Source of the DNA: G963664935 sp963664935
Lineage (GTDB): Bacteria; Pseudomonadota; Gammaproteobacteria; Methylococcales; G963664935
Direction of reading: 5' to 3'
DNA: 64,000 nt
Assembly (NCBI GenBank): GCA_963664935.2
Contig: CAXXSE010000007.1
Coordinates: forward strand, 620,001 to 684,000
Part shown: piece after piece, positions 49,265 to 57,995 of the stretch
How the letters are laid out: each line of letters opens with the position of its first letter
How positions within the stretch are numbered: position 1 is the first letter of the stretch
Position numbers and translations under genes: made by a program
Notes under the pieces: generated by a model
Told to the model about the DNA's origin: nothing
Database searches by the model: none
Seen by the model: only the letters and a program-made list of their open reading frames with translations

Positions 49265-49771
49265 TCAGTCGCAAGCCTGCTTGCAGCCTGTTCCGCAGCA
49301 ACCTTCCGCGTCGCCAGGATGGAAAGCCGAACCCGACCCATCCGTTATCCCTCCGATTGAACTTGGAGCCGAGGCGGCTTCGCAGGAAACGGTGCAGCCA
49401 GTTCCACAACAACCTTCCGCATCACCCGGAATGAAAGCCGAAGCCGACCCAACATTCGCTACCACACCACCCGAACTTGGGGTCGAAGCCGCCGCTTCGC
49501 AGGAAACCGTACATCCCGTACCACAGCAGCCTGTGGCGTCTCCCGGAATAAAATCGGATGCGCTAGTCACTACAGTCGCGGCTGATTGACCAGTACTTGC
49601 CACGGGCGTAGCTTTGGCGACTACCGTTTTTGCCGGGGCAGGCGTAATAGCAAAAGGATCCGTTCTTGACGGTGCTGAAGAAGAGCTTATAACTCCGTTA
49701 TCGTTCGAACAGGCGGCCATCGCTAATAGCGAGACGACTACACACGCTTTTACTAGATAGGAAAATTTCAT
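49265..49771 (-). CDS. Lipoprotein with three CCGTGC repeats
   Basis: A 168-residue predicted lipoprotein with lipobox LAMAAC (Cys21). After an Ala/Thr/Ser-rich linker come three repeats of about 34 residues centred on FIPGDATGCCGTGCTVSCEA, FIPGDAEGCCGTGCTVSCEA and FHPGDAEGCCGTGCKQACD. The CCGxGCxxxC pattern resembles the oxidoreductase-like N-terminal motif, but the surrounding residues differ. Eleven to twelve cysteines are clustered, suggesting metal binding or disulfides. It lies 280 bases downstream of the bufferin genes on the same strand but is not clearly in that operon. Function unknown. Confidence 0.7.
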   Translation of the reverse strand: MKFSYLVKACVVVSLLAMAACSNDNGVISSSSAPSRTDPFAITPAPAKTVVAKATPVASTGQSAATVVTSASDFIPGDATGCCGTGCTVSCEAAASTPSSGGVVANVGSASAFIPGDAEGCCGTGCTVSCEAASAPSSIGGITDGSGSAFHPGDAEGCCGTGCKQACD

Positions 49772-50051
49772 TGATTTTTCTCCTTATTTTGGTTGATCGA
49801 CCCAAATAATCGGTTTTTAAGTTTTAGGCACGAGCTTTATCTGGGCGCATTAAGAAGTAACACCGAAATATTCAATTTGAATCAAAAATACCCTAAGGAT
49901 ATTTGATCCAACGTGATGAAAAATTGACGTTAATTCCAATGTTTCAGAAAAGCCGGACCATGAGTGAAAAAGTAACCCCCCCGTCACTTTTAAGCGTATG
50001 TTACCAGATTTATTACCATCGCAATATATTTTACCGGTTGACCGATTCAGA

Positions 50052-50825
50052 TCAAGCCCGGTGGATAACCCTCCGCTTAGCGAGATCGCACAAAACCTCC
50101 TTGCCCCCATTCAAAACCACTCCAGGATTAGGATGGTGTAATTCTTCCACGATCAGATTCAACAACCGTTCTGAAGTCTTCCCCCTTTGGTCCTGCATTA
50201 ACCGCAACAATCGATGGGTCACGGAATTGAGTTCGAGAAATGTTACTTCATCGTCACCGTTCCGATAAACGACGAGAAAAGTGGGTTGATCCGGTGCGGT
50301 TTGGGGCAAATAATCCGGGGAAATTTTTTGTACCGGAAAACGATACGCTAACACCTGGGCTGTATCGGAAACCACTGCCACATGCGGCAATGGGTCCTGT
50401 TCGAAAATCTCATCGTGGTGCGGAATTTCATGCTGGGAAAACGATACCGCCATTTCCACCCATTCATAATGCGCCAGGTCGAGCAGGAACCGGAAATCAT
50501 TTTCGTTTTCTTCTCTTTCATTTTGAAGATAACTTAAAAATTCCTTCGGGATATGCAAAAAGTAGGGCGACTTGGAATTATGGTGGGCTAAAAATCCCGA
50601 TACCATGGGTTCCCATCGATCATTTTCGGTAATTTTGCGGAGTACGGGAAAATTACTCGCCAGAAAATCTTCGATATTATTGAATACCAATTCCCGATAC
50701 ATTTCCATACGACGTTTTTCGATATTCGATGGCATTGCATTATTCTCGGGATCTCGAATATATTTAACGAATTCGTATTGTGTGTTCTGGAAGGGTAAAA
50801 GGGTTTCAGGCATAGTTAGCGCCAC
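50052..50825 (-). CDS. bufC: Bufferin maturation partner (DUF2063)
   Basis: A 257-residue protein of the DUF2063 DNA-binding-like family that partners the MNIO enzyme and is thought to bind the precursor leader. The N terminus shows FQNTQYEFVKYIRDPENNAM followed by RRMEMYRELVFNNIEDFLAS, the family signature (R...Y...V..N....L...FP). The start overlaps the end of the DUF692 gene by 20 bases, so the two are translationally coupled. It appears intact. Confidence 0.88.
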   Translation of the reverse strand: MALTMPETLLPFQNTQYEFVKYIRDPENNAMPSNIEKRRMEMYRELVFNNIEDFLASNFPVLRKITENDRWEPMVSGFLAHHNSKSPYFLHIPKEFLSYLQNEREENENDFRFLLDLAHYEWVEMAVSFSQHEIPHHDEIFEQDPLPHVAVVSDTAQVLAYRFPVQKISPDYLPQTAPDQPTFLVVYRNGDDEVTFLELNSVTHRLLRLMQDQRGKTSERLLNLIVEELHHPNPGVVLNGGKEVLCDLAKRRVIHRA

Positions 50826-51657
50826 ATTCCGGAGTGTAGCTAAGCTGGGCTTTATTGATAATTTCCACTTCCTTCAGGAGTTCATCCAAAGGGGGTATAT
50901 TGGAATCGCGCTCCAGCAGCGTTGGGAATACACCGTAAAGCTCGTAAGCTTTGTCCAACAACGCCCATACCGGATCGATTACGTCCGCACCGTGGGTATC
51001 GACAAGAAAATCCACATCCTCAACGTAGTGGCCAGCGATATGGGCGTAAGCAATTCGGTCCGCGGGAATTGAATTCAGAAATTCCTCGGCGGAATAACCG
51101 TGGTTGACACTATTAACGTAAATATTATTAATATCCAACAACAAATCACAGTCAGCTTCTTCGAGAATTGCGTTAAGGAACGTAATTTCGTCCATTTCCT
51201 TGCCCGGTGCGGCATAATAAGACACATTTTCGATGGCCATCCGTTGCCCGAGAATATCCTGTACTTGGCGTATACGTCCGGACACATATTGCACTGCATC
51301 GGCAGTAAAAGGAATCGGCAGCAGATCGTAGAGATGACCGTCGCCTCCACAATAACTGAGGTGTTCGCTGTATTGCAGGATCTTATGTTTCAGCAAAAAC
51401 TGTTTCAGCTCCTGTAAAAAAGTTTGATCGAGAGGTAGTGGCCCTCCAATGGACAAAGACAATCCGTGGCAAATAATTGGGAAACGTTCAGCCATGGCGC
51501 TGAATCGTTTCCCCCATCGACCTCCGACTTTTATCCAATTTTCCGGAGCAACTTCGTAGAAATCCACTACGCCGGGCGGAGTCTCCGCAATCTGAGTCAT
51601 AAAAGATTTTTTGAGACCAAGACCCGCGCCTTGAACCGGGTAGGGATTTAGGTTCAT
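50806..51657 (-). CDS. bufB: MNIO-family multinuclear iron oxidase (DUF692)
   Basis: A 283-residue TIM-barrel enzyme that uses a mixed-valence iron centre to modify cysteines in bufferin peptides. Metal ligands are visible in ICHGLSLSIGG, YSEHLSYCGGDGH, AIENVSYYA, EEADCDLLLDINNIYVNSVN, AYAHIAGHY and LVDTHGADV. Full length. It lies about 50 bases downstream of the bufferin precursor gene. Confidence 0.93.
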   Translation of the reverse strand: MNLNPYPVQGAGLGLKKSFMTQIAETPPGVVDFYEVAPENWIKVGGRWGKRFSAMAERFPIICHGLSLSIGGPLPLDQTFLQELKQFLLKHKILQYSEHLSYCGGDGHLYDLLPIPFTADAVQYVSGRIRQVQDILGQRMAIENVSYYAAPGKEMDEITFLNAILEEADCDLLLDINNIYVNSVNHGYSAEEFLNSIPADRIAYAHIAGHYVEDVDFLVDTHGADVIDPVWALLDKAYELYGVFPTLLERDSNIPPLDELLKEVEIINKAQLSYTPECGANYA

Positions 51658-51706
51658 ATTTTTTATTTTTAGCGTCTAATTTGATTTGGTGTGAGTAAGT
51701 TAATTT

Positions 51707-52141
51707 TTACTCTTTTTTACCACCACATTCTCCTTCAGACTTTTTGACTTCCTTTTTAGCTCCCGCACATTTACCCTCACCACATTTCCCTTCACCACAT
51801 TCTCCTTCGGACTTCTTAACTTCCTTTTTAGCTCCCGCGCATTTACCCTCACCACATTTCCCTTCACCACATTCTCCTTCGGTCTTCTTGGCTTCCTTTT
51901 TATCTCCCGCGCAGTTACCACCCTCTCCTTTCATATCCCCACCGCATTTGCCATCCCCAGCTTTTTTCTCCATTTTCCCGCCACAATTTCCGCCTTCGGC
52001 AAGTTGCATATAACCGGACGGTAGTTCACTCATTCCAAACGGATTAGTTTCCGCGTTCGCAATCGATCCCGCGGAAAGGGTAGCGGCAACCGCCGCGCCG
52101 AGGGTTAACGCCAAAGGTTTTTTTTGAAATTTCTTAGTCAT
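51707..52141 (-). CDS. bufA: Bufferin-type precursor peptide, EGKCG repeats
   Basis: A 144-residue exported peptide. A signal peptide (residues 1-29, KPLALTLGAAVAATLSAG then SIANA) precedes a Gly/Lys/Glu/Cys-rich tail. The tail carries repeated cysteine motifs GECGEGKCGEGKCAG (two copies in a 24-residue tandem repeat), GKCGGD and GNCAGD. EGKCG-type motifs are the substrate of MNIO enzymes, which convert the cysteines to thiooxazoles that bind copper. With bufB and bufC downstream it forms the standard copper-buffering operon. Cys-rich motif number differs between strains in this family. Confidence 0.92.
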   Translation of the reverse strand: MTKKFQKKPLALTLGAAVAATLSAGSIANAETNPFGMSELPSGYMQLAEGGNCGGKMEKKAGDGKCGGDMKGEGGNCAGDKKEAKKTEGECGEGKCGEGKCAGAKKEVKKSEGECGEGKCGEGKCAGAKKEVKKSEGECGGKKE

Positions 52142-52215
52142 TGAAATATATCTCCTATATTAAAAAAAGACGTTGCAGTATAACTACTTCCTGATAAAAA
52201 GAACAAACCTATTCC

Positions 52216-52336
52216 GTAACTATCCAGTTCATCCCTGAAATTCGCCATTTATGCGTTTAAAAATGATCATTTACACGTATAAACTTTCATTTTTCGCCTT
52301 GATCTGACGAATTTCAGGAGCAATCTTAACAGTTAC
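52216..52336. repeat. Dispersed repeat R1, copy B
   Basis: 121 bp starting GTAACTATCCAG and ending CTTAACAGTTAC, aligned with 19780-19901 (shared ATTTTTCGCCTTGA, TGACGAATTT, GCAATCT). Its termini are inverted repeats. It lies between the bufferin precursor and nth. Partial copies occur at about 39512 and 42043. Confidence 0.72.
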
Positions 52337-52464
52337 GACATCACGCTGAATAGTCACCCGATTCCTTTGGTATAGTCATAGTGACCTGTAGGGTAAGGTA
52401 ATGCTTACAAACTGAATCATCGCTGAATGTTAGGCTACAATAAACCACTTGGTTATCAGGCGAG

Positions 52465-53115
52465 CTATTCCAACTTTTTATTATATTCGCACAAATCCTC
52501 GATGACACAACTGCCACATCGAGGTTTTCGTGCGACACACGTATAACGTCCGTGCAGAATCAAAAGGTGGTGGGCATCCTTTTTGTGATCGTGGGGCACC
52601 CATTTATCCAGTTTTTTCTCCACATCCAGTACAGTCTTTCCCGGAGCTAATCGAGTTCTATTGGAAACCCGAAAGATATGTGTATCCACCGCGATGGTGG
52701 CTTGGCCGAATGCGGTATTCAAAATCACATTAGCCGTTTTTCGTCCAACACCGGGTAACGATTCGAGTTCCTCTCGAGTTTCCGGGACTTGGTTCCGGTG
52801 CAGGTCGATAAGCATCCGGCACAGTCGGATAATATGTTTGGCTTTGCTATTGTACAAACCGATCGTCTTTATGTACGCCTTTAGCCCTTCTTCCTTTAGG
52901 TCCAGTATGGCCTTGGGCGTGTTGGCGACGGCAAATAATTTCTCCGTTGCTTTGTTCACGCCTTTGTCCGTGGCTTGGGCCGATAGCACAACCGCAACCA
53001 GTAATTCAAAAGGCGTCGAATATCGCAGTTCCGTAGTAGGTTCTGGGATCGCTTCGGCCAATCGGTCAAAAATCTCTTTTCGTTTCGCCTTGTTCAATCT
53101 GAATCCTGTTGTCAA
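52465..53115 (-). CDS. nth: Endonuclease III
   Basis: DNA glycosylase/AP lyase for oxidised pyrimidines. The helix-hairpin-helix with catalytic Lys is LPGVGRKTANVIL, the catalytic Asp is in IAVDTHIFRVSNR, and the [4Fe-4S] cluster is CVARKPRCGSCVIEDLC (C-X6-C-X2-C-X5-C). 216 residues from ATG 53115. E. coli Nth begins MNKAKR, which here follows a TTG at 53097, so that start is also likely. It overlaps rnfE by up to 50 bases, the usual rnf-nth arrangement. Confidence 0.95.
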   Translation of the reverse strand: MTTGFRLNKAKRKEIFDRLAEAIPEPTTELRYSTPFELLVAVVLSAQATDKGVNKATEKLFAVANTPKAILDLKEEGLKAYIKTIGLYNSKAKHIIRLCRMLIDLHRNQVPETREELESLPGVGRKTANVILNTAFGQATIAVDTHIFRVSNRTRLAPGKTVLDVEKKLDKWVPHDHKKDAHHLLILHGRYTCVARKPRCGSCVIEDLCEYNKKLE

Positions 53116-53734
53116 TAATATTTTTAAGAGCTACAAGGATCCCCAGACCGATAAATGCACCCGGCGGCAGTATGGCGAGCAAAAAACCACGATAGTTTTC
53201 AACTATGGTAACGGTCCAATTTGTACCGATTGCGCCAAACAGCAAATCCGCGTCCGACAGCAACGTTCCAGAGCCGAAAATTTCTCTAAATCCACCCAAC
53301 ACCACTAGTACGAAAGTAAAACCTATCCCCACTGCGCAGCCATCAACCATGGACGGCGCTACCGGATTTTTTGATGCAAAAATTTCCGCTCTACCGACGA
53401 TAGCGCAATTGGTCACGATTAGCGGAATAAAAATCCCCAGTACCTTATAAAGATTGTGGAAATACGCATTCATCAGGAGTTCGATAGAGGTCACGACCGA
53501 AGCAATGACCAATACGAAGAGTGGTAACCTGATGTCATGGGAAATGAATTTTCGAATGAGCGAAATTATCATTCCGGAACAAATCAAGGTCAATGTGGTG
53601 GCTATTCCCAGCCCAAGCCCGTTGATCAAAGTATTGGTAACCGCGAGTAGAGGGCATAAACCCAACAAAGCAACCAAGGCCTGGTTGTTATGCCATAAAC
53701 CGGCCTTGATAATATCCTGATAGTTTGCCGACAT
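53066..53734 (-). CDS. rnfE: Rnf complex subunit RnfE
   Basis: Integral membrane subunit of the ion-translocating ferredoxin:NAD oxidoreductase (Rnf/Rsx). 222 residues with about six membrane helices (NQALVALLGLCPLLAVTNT, FVLVIASVVTSIELLMNAY, LYKVLGIFIPLIVTNCAIVG). FIPLIVTNCAIVGRAE includes the conserved cysteine involved in an iron centre shared with RnfA. Start at MSANYQDIIKAG directly after rnfG. Confidence 0.95.
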   Translation of the reverse strand: MSANYQDIIKAGLWHNNQALVALLGLCPLLAVTNTLINGLGLGIATTLTLICSGMIISLIRKFISHDIRLPLFVLVIASVVTSIELLMNAYFHNLYKVLGIFIPLIVTNCAIVGRAEIFASKNPVAPSMVDGCAVGIGFTFVLVVLGGFREIFGSGTLLSDADLLFGAIGTNWTVTIVENYRGFLLAILPPGAFIGLGILVALKNIIDNRIQIEQGETKRDF

Positions 53735-54349
53735 TTAAAAAAGGCTTGTTTTGTTGGCCGAGAAAAAAATTAAAGATCGATAAATAGCTTTAACGACTGC
53801 CCGTGGTGTAATAGTTGCGCCAGTAAATTGGTCGAACACACCACCATCGCGTTTAACCGCCCATTTTTCCGAACCGGGATTGTTCAGGGATAAACCGTTA
53901 AATTGCAAGATCCACACAGAGCGGTCTGCCTCAATATCGTCGCCAAGGCCGGGGGTTTCTCGGTGAGCAATCACCCGCACTCCGGTGAGCGTACCGTCCA
54001 TATCGATACCTACCAGCAAGTGAATAGAGCCATTATAGCCGTCGGGCGCTACGACTTCGATAATCCCAGCCACGGGGATACCATTTTTCCGGGCGCGGTA
54101 AATTTTTAACGGCGTTTGGATTCCGGCCGACCAGCTTTTTTTTACAATGATGACATCGGTGATGATATCGTTATCGAATTCACCATCAGGAACCAATTCG
54201 TACAAAAGGCTACTCAGTGCAGCTCTTTCGTTAGCGGCAATTTTGGCCTGAGTCCCTTGATGAATTACCGTGACTAAACCCAGTGCGACTACAGCGAATG
54301 CACCGAGTATACCCGCGGAATTAAGAGCGGATTTGTAGTTTGGTTGAAT
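53735..54349 (-). CDS. rnfG: Rnf complex subunit RnfG (start codon unclear)
   Basis: Periplasmic subunit with covalently bound FMN. The N-terminal helix (GILGAFAVVALGLVTVIHQG) is followed by HLLVGIDMDGTLTGVRVIAH, ETPGLGDDIE and the flavin attachment motif FTGATITPRAVV. In this frame no ATG, GTG or TTG stands before the membrane helix. ATT at 54349 has a strong GGAGGAG seven to ten bases upstream and could serve as a rare start. Downstream TTG at 54205 would remove the membrane anchor. The upstream region has been altered by an IS5-type end, so the native start may be lost. Confidence 0.85.
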   Translation of the reverse strand: MQPNYKSALNSAGILGAFAVVALGLVTVIHQGTQAKIAANERAALSSLLYELVPDGEFDNDIITDVIIVKKSWSAGIQTPLKIYRARKNGIPVAGIIEVVAPDGYNGSIHLLVGIDMDGTLTGVRVIAHRETPGLGDDIEADRSVWILQFNGLSLNNPGSEKWAVKRDGGVFDQFTGATITPRAVVKAIYRSLIFFSANKTSLF

Positions 54350-54354
54350 GAGGC

Positions 54355-55401
54355 TTACTCCTCCTTCATTCTAGAAGGCTCTCTATTCTCGGACAGCCTC
54401 CTAGGCCGCGTATAGTTGTCAATCGTGGGTACCGCTAAATTCATCAACAAGACGGCAAACGCTACACCGTCAGGATATCCTCCCCATCTGCGGATTACAA
54501 AAATCAATAGTCCGATGGAGGCGCCAAAAACAAATCGGCCTTTAGCAGTCGCCGGCGCCGTCACCGGGTCGGTGGCAATAAAAAACGCCCCGAGCATGGT
54601 CGCGCCCGCAAACAAATGAAAGACAGGAGTTGAGAAAGCTCTTGAATCGATTATATAAAATGGGGTTGATACCAAGAATAATCCGAGCAACAGACTAAGA
54701 GGTATACGCCAATCGATAACCCGACGTTGGACTAACCAGAGACCTCCCAACAAATAGCCAGCCGCAACCCAATCCCATCCGGCGCCAGCCAGAGCACCGA
54801 ATTGACGACCCTGCACGATCTCGGATACCGGACGACTCAAGGTTAAACCCGTTTTGACTGCATCCAAGGGTGTGGCCATGGTGAGTGTGTCAAAACCAAT
54901 TTTTTTGGGAACCGCCTCAAAAATAATCACCTCCATGGTTTCCCAAAATGACAAAGATACCGCCGCGATATTTTCCGGCGGTAACCACACGACCATTTGT
55001 TTCGGAAACGAAATCAGCAAGACGACGTAACCGACCATAGCCGGATTGAAGGGATTATACCCAAGACCGCCGTACAGATGTTTGGCGATCCCAATCGCGA
55101 ATATAGTACCCACAACCGTGATCCACCAAGGCGCCATGGATGGCAAACAAAGCGCCAGAAGTACAGCGGTAACGACTGCGCTTAGATCAGTTATGCAGGG
55201 TTTAAGCGGTTTGTGGCGTTGGATAAGAATCAAAACCTCGGTCAGTTCCGCGGCGATGATCGCTATGACACAATTGATTAATACACCGACCCCGAAAAAC
55301 CAAGTCAACAGCGCAATTCCGGGCAACAACGCGATGAGAACCTGTAGCATCACCCAGGAAACCGTACGTTTTGCTGTTCGATCCTCGCGGAAATCGATCA
55401 T
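54355..55401 (-). CDS. rnfD: Rnf complex subunit RnfD
   Basis: Membrane subunit with covalently bound FMN. 348 residues; many hydrophobic helices (WVMLQVLIALLPGIALLTWF and others). The conserved loop GYNPFNPAMVGYVVLLISFP and the flavin site TMATPLDAVKTG are present. The C terminus reads RRLSENREPSRMKEE, encoded by an inserted IS5-type end, replacing the native last residues. Upstream rnfABC are not in the window; a HEPN fragment ends 22 bases before the start, so the operon has been cut here. Confidence 0.94.
   Translation of the reverse strand: MIDFREDRTAKRTVSWVMLQVLIALLPGIALLTWFFGVGVLINCVIAIIAAELTEVLILIQRHKPLKPCITDLSAVVTAVLLALCLPSMAPWWITVVGTIFAIGIAKHLYGGLGYNPFNPAMVGYVVLLISFPKQMVVWLPPENIAAVSLSFWETMEVIIFEAVPKKIGFDTLTMATPLDAVKTGLTLSRPVSEIVQGRQFGALAGAGWDWVAAGYLLGGLWLVQRRVIDWRIPLSLLLGLFLVSTPFYIIDSRAFSTPVFHLFAGATMLGAFFIATDPVTAPATAKGRFVFGASIGLLIFVIRRWGGYPDGVAFAVLLMNLAVPTIDNYTRPRRLSENREPSRMKEE
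54385..54404. repeat. Solo IS5-type end inside the 3' end of rnfD
   Basis: ATTCTCGGACAGCCTCCTAG is the same end as in the MITE at 8198-8430, including CTAG. It is translated as part of the RnfD C terminus. Only one end is present, so it is a scar. Confidence 0.65.
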
Positions 55402-55423
55402 CCTTACTTTTGAAAAAGGTGAA

Positions 55424-55546
55424 TCAAGGGATCAGTGTAGTCGATATTTTATTGCGAAAATCGCTCAGGTTATCCCCATATCGTTCGACTTTTTCCATAG
55501 CCTCCTTGGTGTCCGTAATAAGCAATTCAGGGTTCCATTCAGACAT
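55424..55546 (-). pseudogene. HEPN-domain toxin (DUF86), N-terminal fragment
   Basis: 40 codons, MSEWNPELLITDTKEAMEKV followed by ERYGDNLSDF, matching the first helix of HEPN/DUF86 toxins. The start overlaps the MNT gene by eight bases, the usual pairing. It then ends prematurely (KISTTLIP, stop), and the catalytic RxxxxH motif is absent. The rest was lost at the junction with rnfD. Confidence 0.75.
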
Positions 55547-55838
55547 CCTTCTTGATCTCATCACGAGAAACAACCTCTGTTTTGAGCGGAAACAGTGCGG
55601 CGACTTCTCGGACCATCGAAAAGGAAGCCAAGCCTAATGGTTTGTCACACAATTCAACCAGAATATCGATATCGCTATCCGATGTTTGCTCACCTCTGGC
55701 GTAAACCCCAAATACAGCAAGCCTGTGAATCATATATTTTGATTGCAAATCGGCTTTGTGTCGCCGTCGGCGCGAGAGAATTGCACCGAGCTCAAAATTG
55801 TGGGGAGTTGAGGGTAGGGGGTGAATTTTCTTAGTCAT
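55539..55838 (-). CDS. mntA: MNT-domain nucleotidyltransferase antitoxin
   Basis: A 99-residue minimal nucleotidyltransferase that neutralises a HEPN toxin by AMPylation in related systems. The core reads LAVFGVYARGEQTSDSDIDI followed by LVEL. The usual GSYARGE motif has Val for Ser (GVYARGE), which may weaken activity. The C terminus SRDEIKKDV is typical (pair: KR.L...I..E.). It appears intact, but its partner toxin is truncated. Confidence 0.85.
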   Translation of the reverse strand: MTKKIHPLPSTPHNFELGAILSRRRRHKADLQSKYMIHRLAVFGVYARGEQTSDSDIDILVELCDKPLGLASFSMVREVAALFPLKTEVVSRDEIKKDV

Positions 55839-56086
55839 TGCTGTTAACTAATACATTATGTACTGGCGAGACACAACCCTTTTTTTGATATTACCTTTAG
55901 GTGCGGTACCTATACCACCCAAGCAAGGAACATTCGTTGTGAAAAATCGGGACCAAAGAAATTAGGTAATTAGATATTGTGTCCTTGGAATTTTAAAAGG
56001 AGGTGTTTTAGTTGGGGATATCTCGTTTTTATGCAAAATTAAAAATAGGATTGCATTTTGCATAATATAAGGGATATTGTAGAATC
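55839..56086. other. Intergenic stretch, nothing recognised
   Basis: No gene between the MNT gene (leftward) and the ATPase pseudogene (rightward). An AAAGGAGGTG sequence at about 55998 resembles a ribosome site without a gene after it; ATTTTGCATAATATAAGG near 56055 could be a promoter for the ATPase. Confidence 0.35.
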
Positions 56087-56394
56087 ATGGAAATTCTTAG
56101 CCGGACCATGGAATCCGTCCTTCTTGACAGTGCTCGTCATTATCCCGTGGTAACGGTTACTGGGCCGCGGCAGAGCGGTAAGACCACTTTGTGTCGTAAG
56201 GTATTTGCCGAAAAAATATATGTCAGTTTGGAGAATATGGATACACGGCGCTTTGCCAGAGATGATCCGCGTGGTTTTCTGGTTGGGCTACCCGATGGCG
56301 CCATCCTTGATGAGATCCAGCAGGCACCGGATCTTTTCCTATATCCAGACACTGGTTGATGAAGATCAACGTAATGGTCTCTTTATCCTCACTA

Positions 56395-57629
56395 TAGTCT
56401 TTAAGAAAAAGAATTTGGCCAAATGCAGTTATGCGTGGTCAGCGAGTTCCTTGAATTTCACGAACAGTGCAAGTACCTCATCGGTAGCATTGTTGAATTG
56501 CAAGAGGGCCTCTGCGACCTTGTTTTTTAGATCGTCGAACGTTGGGAAATGATGGAGATGGGTTCCCTGTTCTTTGATTTTTTTCCACAGCTTCTCGATT
56601 GGATTGTAGTCGGGTGAGTAAGACGGCAATTGGTAAACAGTCAGTCGGTCTTTATGGTCCTCAAAGAACGCCTTCATTGCCTTGCTGGTATGGTAGCGCG
56701 CACCATCCTGTATGAGTACGATAGGCTGTTTGGTTTGTGCAAGCACTTCGGTCAAATAGGTCATGTAGGTTTGTGAGTTAAAGCGTTCTTCCTGGCATTT
56801 GTAAAAAAACCGTCCCGTAAAATAATCAATCAAGCCGAGCACCTTGTAGCCTTTACGCTTGCCGGACGTCTTGATGGTCGGTTGCTGGCCTTTTCGTGCC
56901 CACGTATAGCTGAGCGACCCCCATTGTGGAAATGACGCCTCATCGCCAAATAACAGTAGCGCCTTTTTTTGTTTTGCCTCGGCTAGAATCGCTGGCCACT
57001 TTTGATCCAGCCACTGTTGGCGGGCCTCTTCATCCAGGTGATCGGAAACAAACCGTGCCTTTTGATAAGAAAAGCCCATGTTTTTGAGCAATTGACTGAT
57101 ATAGTGAACGCAATAGAACACGCCAAATCGCTCATGGATTAAGCCTTGAATCATTGGGCTGCGCCAGCAATTACCCACAAACCCTGCAGCCGCGGGGCCC
57201 GCGTCTATGACAGCCGCTAATTCACTCCGTTGTTCTTTGGTCATTTTCGAAGGCCTTCCCGGTGGCTTCTTCGATCTCAGTCCGACAACACCGCCGACCA
57301 ACAAACGCTTGATCCATTGTCGAACCGCTTCGGCTGAAACTCGAAGCATTTTGGCCACCGCTTGAATAACCTGCCCCTCAGCGAAGGCCAGAACTGCTAA
57401 GATCCGTTTCACCCACGGCAAATCACCTTTCTGATGGGCTCGCTTCAATTCTTCGAGCAAATCATTCTGGTGGGCCTTGGAGAGATTAAGTTTAAAAATT
57501 AACATGGGGCAGCTCCTTATTGACTAGAGATTAACCCATGTCAGACTAAACACTTGTTACTCTAATGTCTAATCGAGCTACCCTGTTGCTATTTTGCTCA
57601 GCACGCCAAGATCTTTTTCTTAAAGTCTA
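56395..57629. mobile_element. IS630-family insertion sequence
   Basis: About 1235 bp between TA target duplications (56393-56394 and 57630-57631). Terminal inverted repeats read TAGTCTTTAAGAAAAAGAAT on the left and TAGACTTTAAGAAAAAGATC on the right (reversed). It contains one intact transposase gene on the minus strand. Inserted in the ATPase gene. Confidence 0.9.
56429..57505 (-). CDS. IS630-family transposase
   Basis: 358 residues, single open frame. The N-terminal helix-turn-helix region is KMLRVSAEAVRQWIKRLLVG. The winged part with YCVHYISQLLKNMGFSYQKA is followed by the DDE core: LLFGDEASFPQWG (Asp), VLIQDGARYHTSKAM (Asp) and LPSYSPDYNPIEKLWKKIKE (Glu). Family-typical and apparently functional. 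It encodes no accessory genes. Confidence 0.93.
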   Translation of the reverse strand: MLIFKLNLSKAHQNDLLEELKRAHQKGDLPWVKRILAVLAFAEGQVIQAVAKMLRVSAEAVRQWIKRLLVGGVVGLRSKKPPGRPSKMTKEQRSELAAVIDAGPAAAGFVGNCWRSPMIQGLIHERFGVFYCVHYISQLLKNMGFSYQKARFVSDHLDEEARQQWLDQKWPAILAEAKQKKALLLFGDEASFPQWGSLSYTWARKGQQPTIKTSGKRKGYKVLGLIDYFTGRFFYKCQEERFNSQTYMTYLTEVLAQTKQPIVLIQDGARYHTSKAMKAFFEDHKDRLTVYQLPSYSPDYNPIEKLWKKIKEQGTHLHHFPTFDDLKNKVAEALLQFNNATDEVLALFVKFKELADHA

Positions 57630-57995
57630 TAGTAGCCAGCAGTTTGAGGTAGCCACTACGGTCAGTCAGTCGCTGGCCGGCCGTACCGCCTTACTTAAAT
57701 TATTGCCGTTTTCTCTGGAAGAACTTGGTCCCCATCAGAATGAAGTCAGCCTCAACGGGCTGCTGCTCACTGGCTTCTATCTCCGTATTTGGCATGAAGG
57801 ATTGTCGCCGACCCAGGCTCTGGGTGATTATATCGAAACCTATGTGGAGCGGGATCTTCGTCAACTGGTGGCAGTGGAGGATTTAAACCTCTTCAAGCGT
57901 TTTGTTACCCTGTGTGCCGGTCGGGTGGGACAGCTGCTCAACCTTAACGGTCTGTCCGCGGATTGCGGCGTTTCCCACCAGACAGCGCGCAACTG

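Larger units (their letters stand above)
56087..57995 (+). pseudogene. AAA ATPase (DUF4143 type), interrupted twice and frameshifted
   Basis: P-loop ATPase of the ATP-binding/DUF4143 family. The N-terminal part has Walker A VTGPRQSGKTTL and Walker B-like PDGAILDEIQQAPDLF. A frameshift at about 56337 (GATCTTTTCCTA) moves the reading to SYIQTLVDEDQRNGLFILT. The IS630 element enters at 56393. After it the frame resumes as SSQQFEVATTVSQSLAGRTA and LLKLLPFSLEEL, then GDYIETYVERDLRQL and GRVGQLLNLNGLSADCGVSH. At 57996 the Tn5-like element cuts off the C terminus. Excising IS630 and one TA restores LTSSQQFEV. Not functional. Confidence 0.9.
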
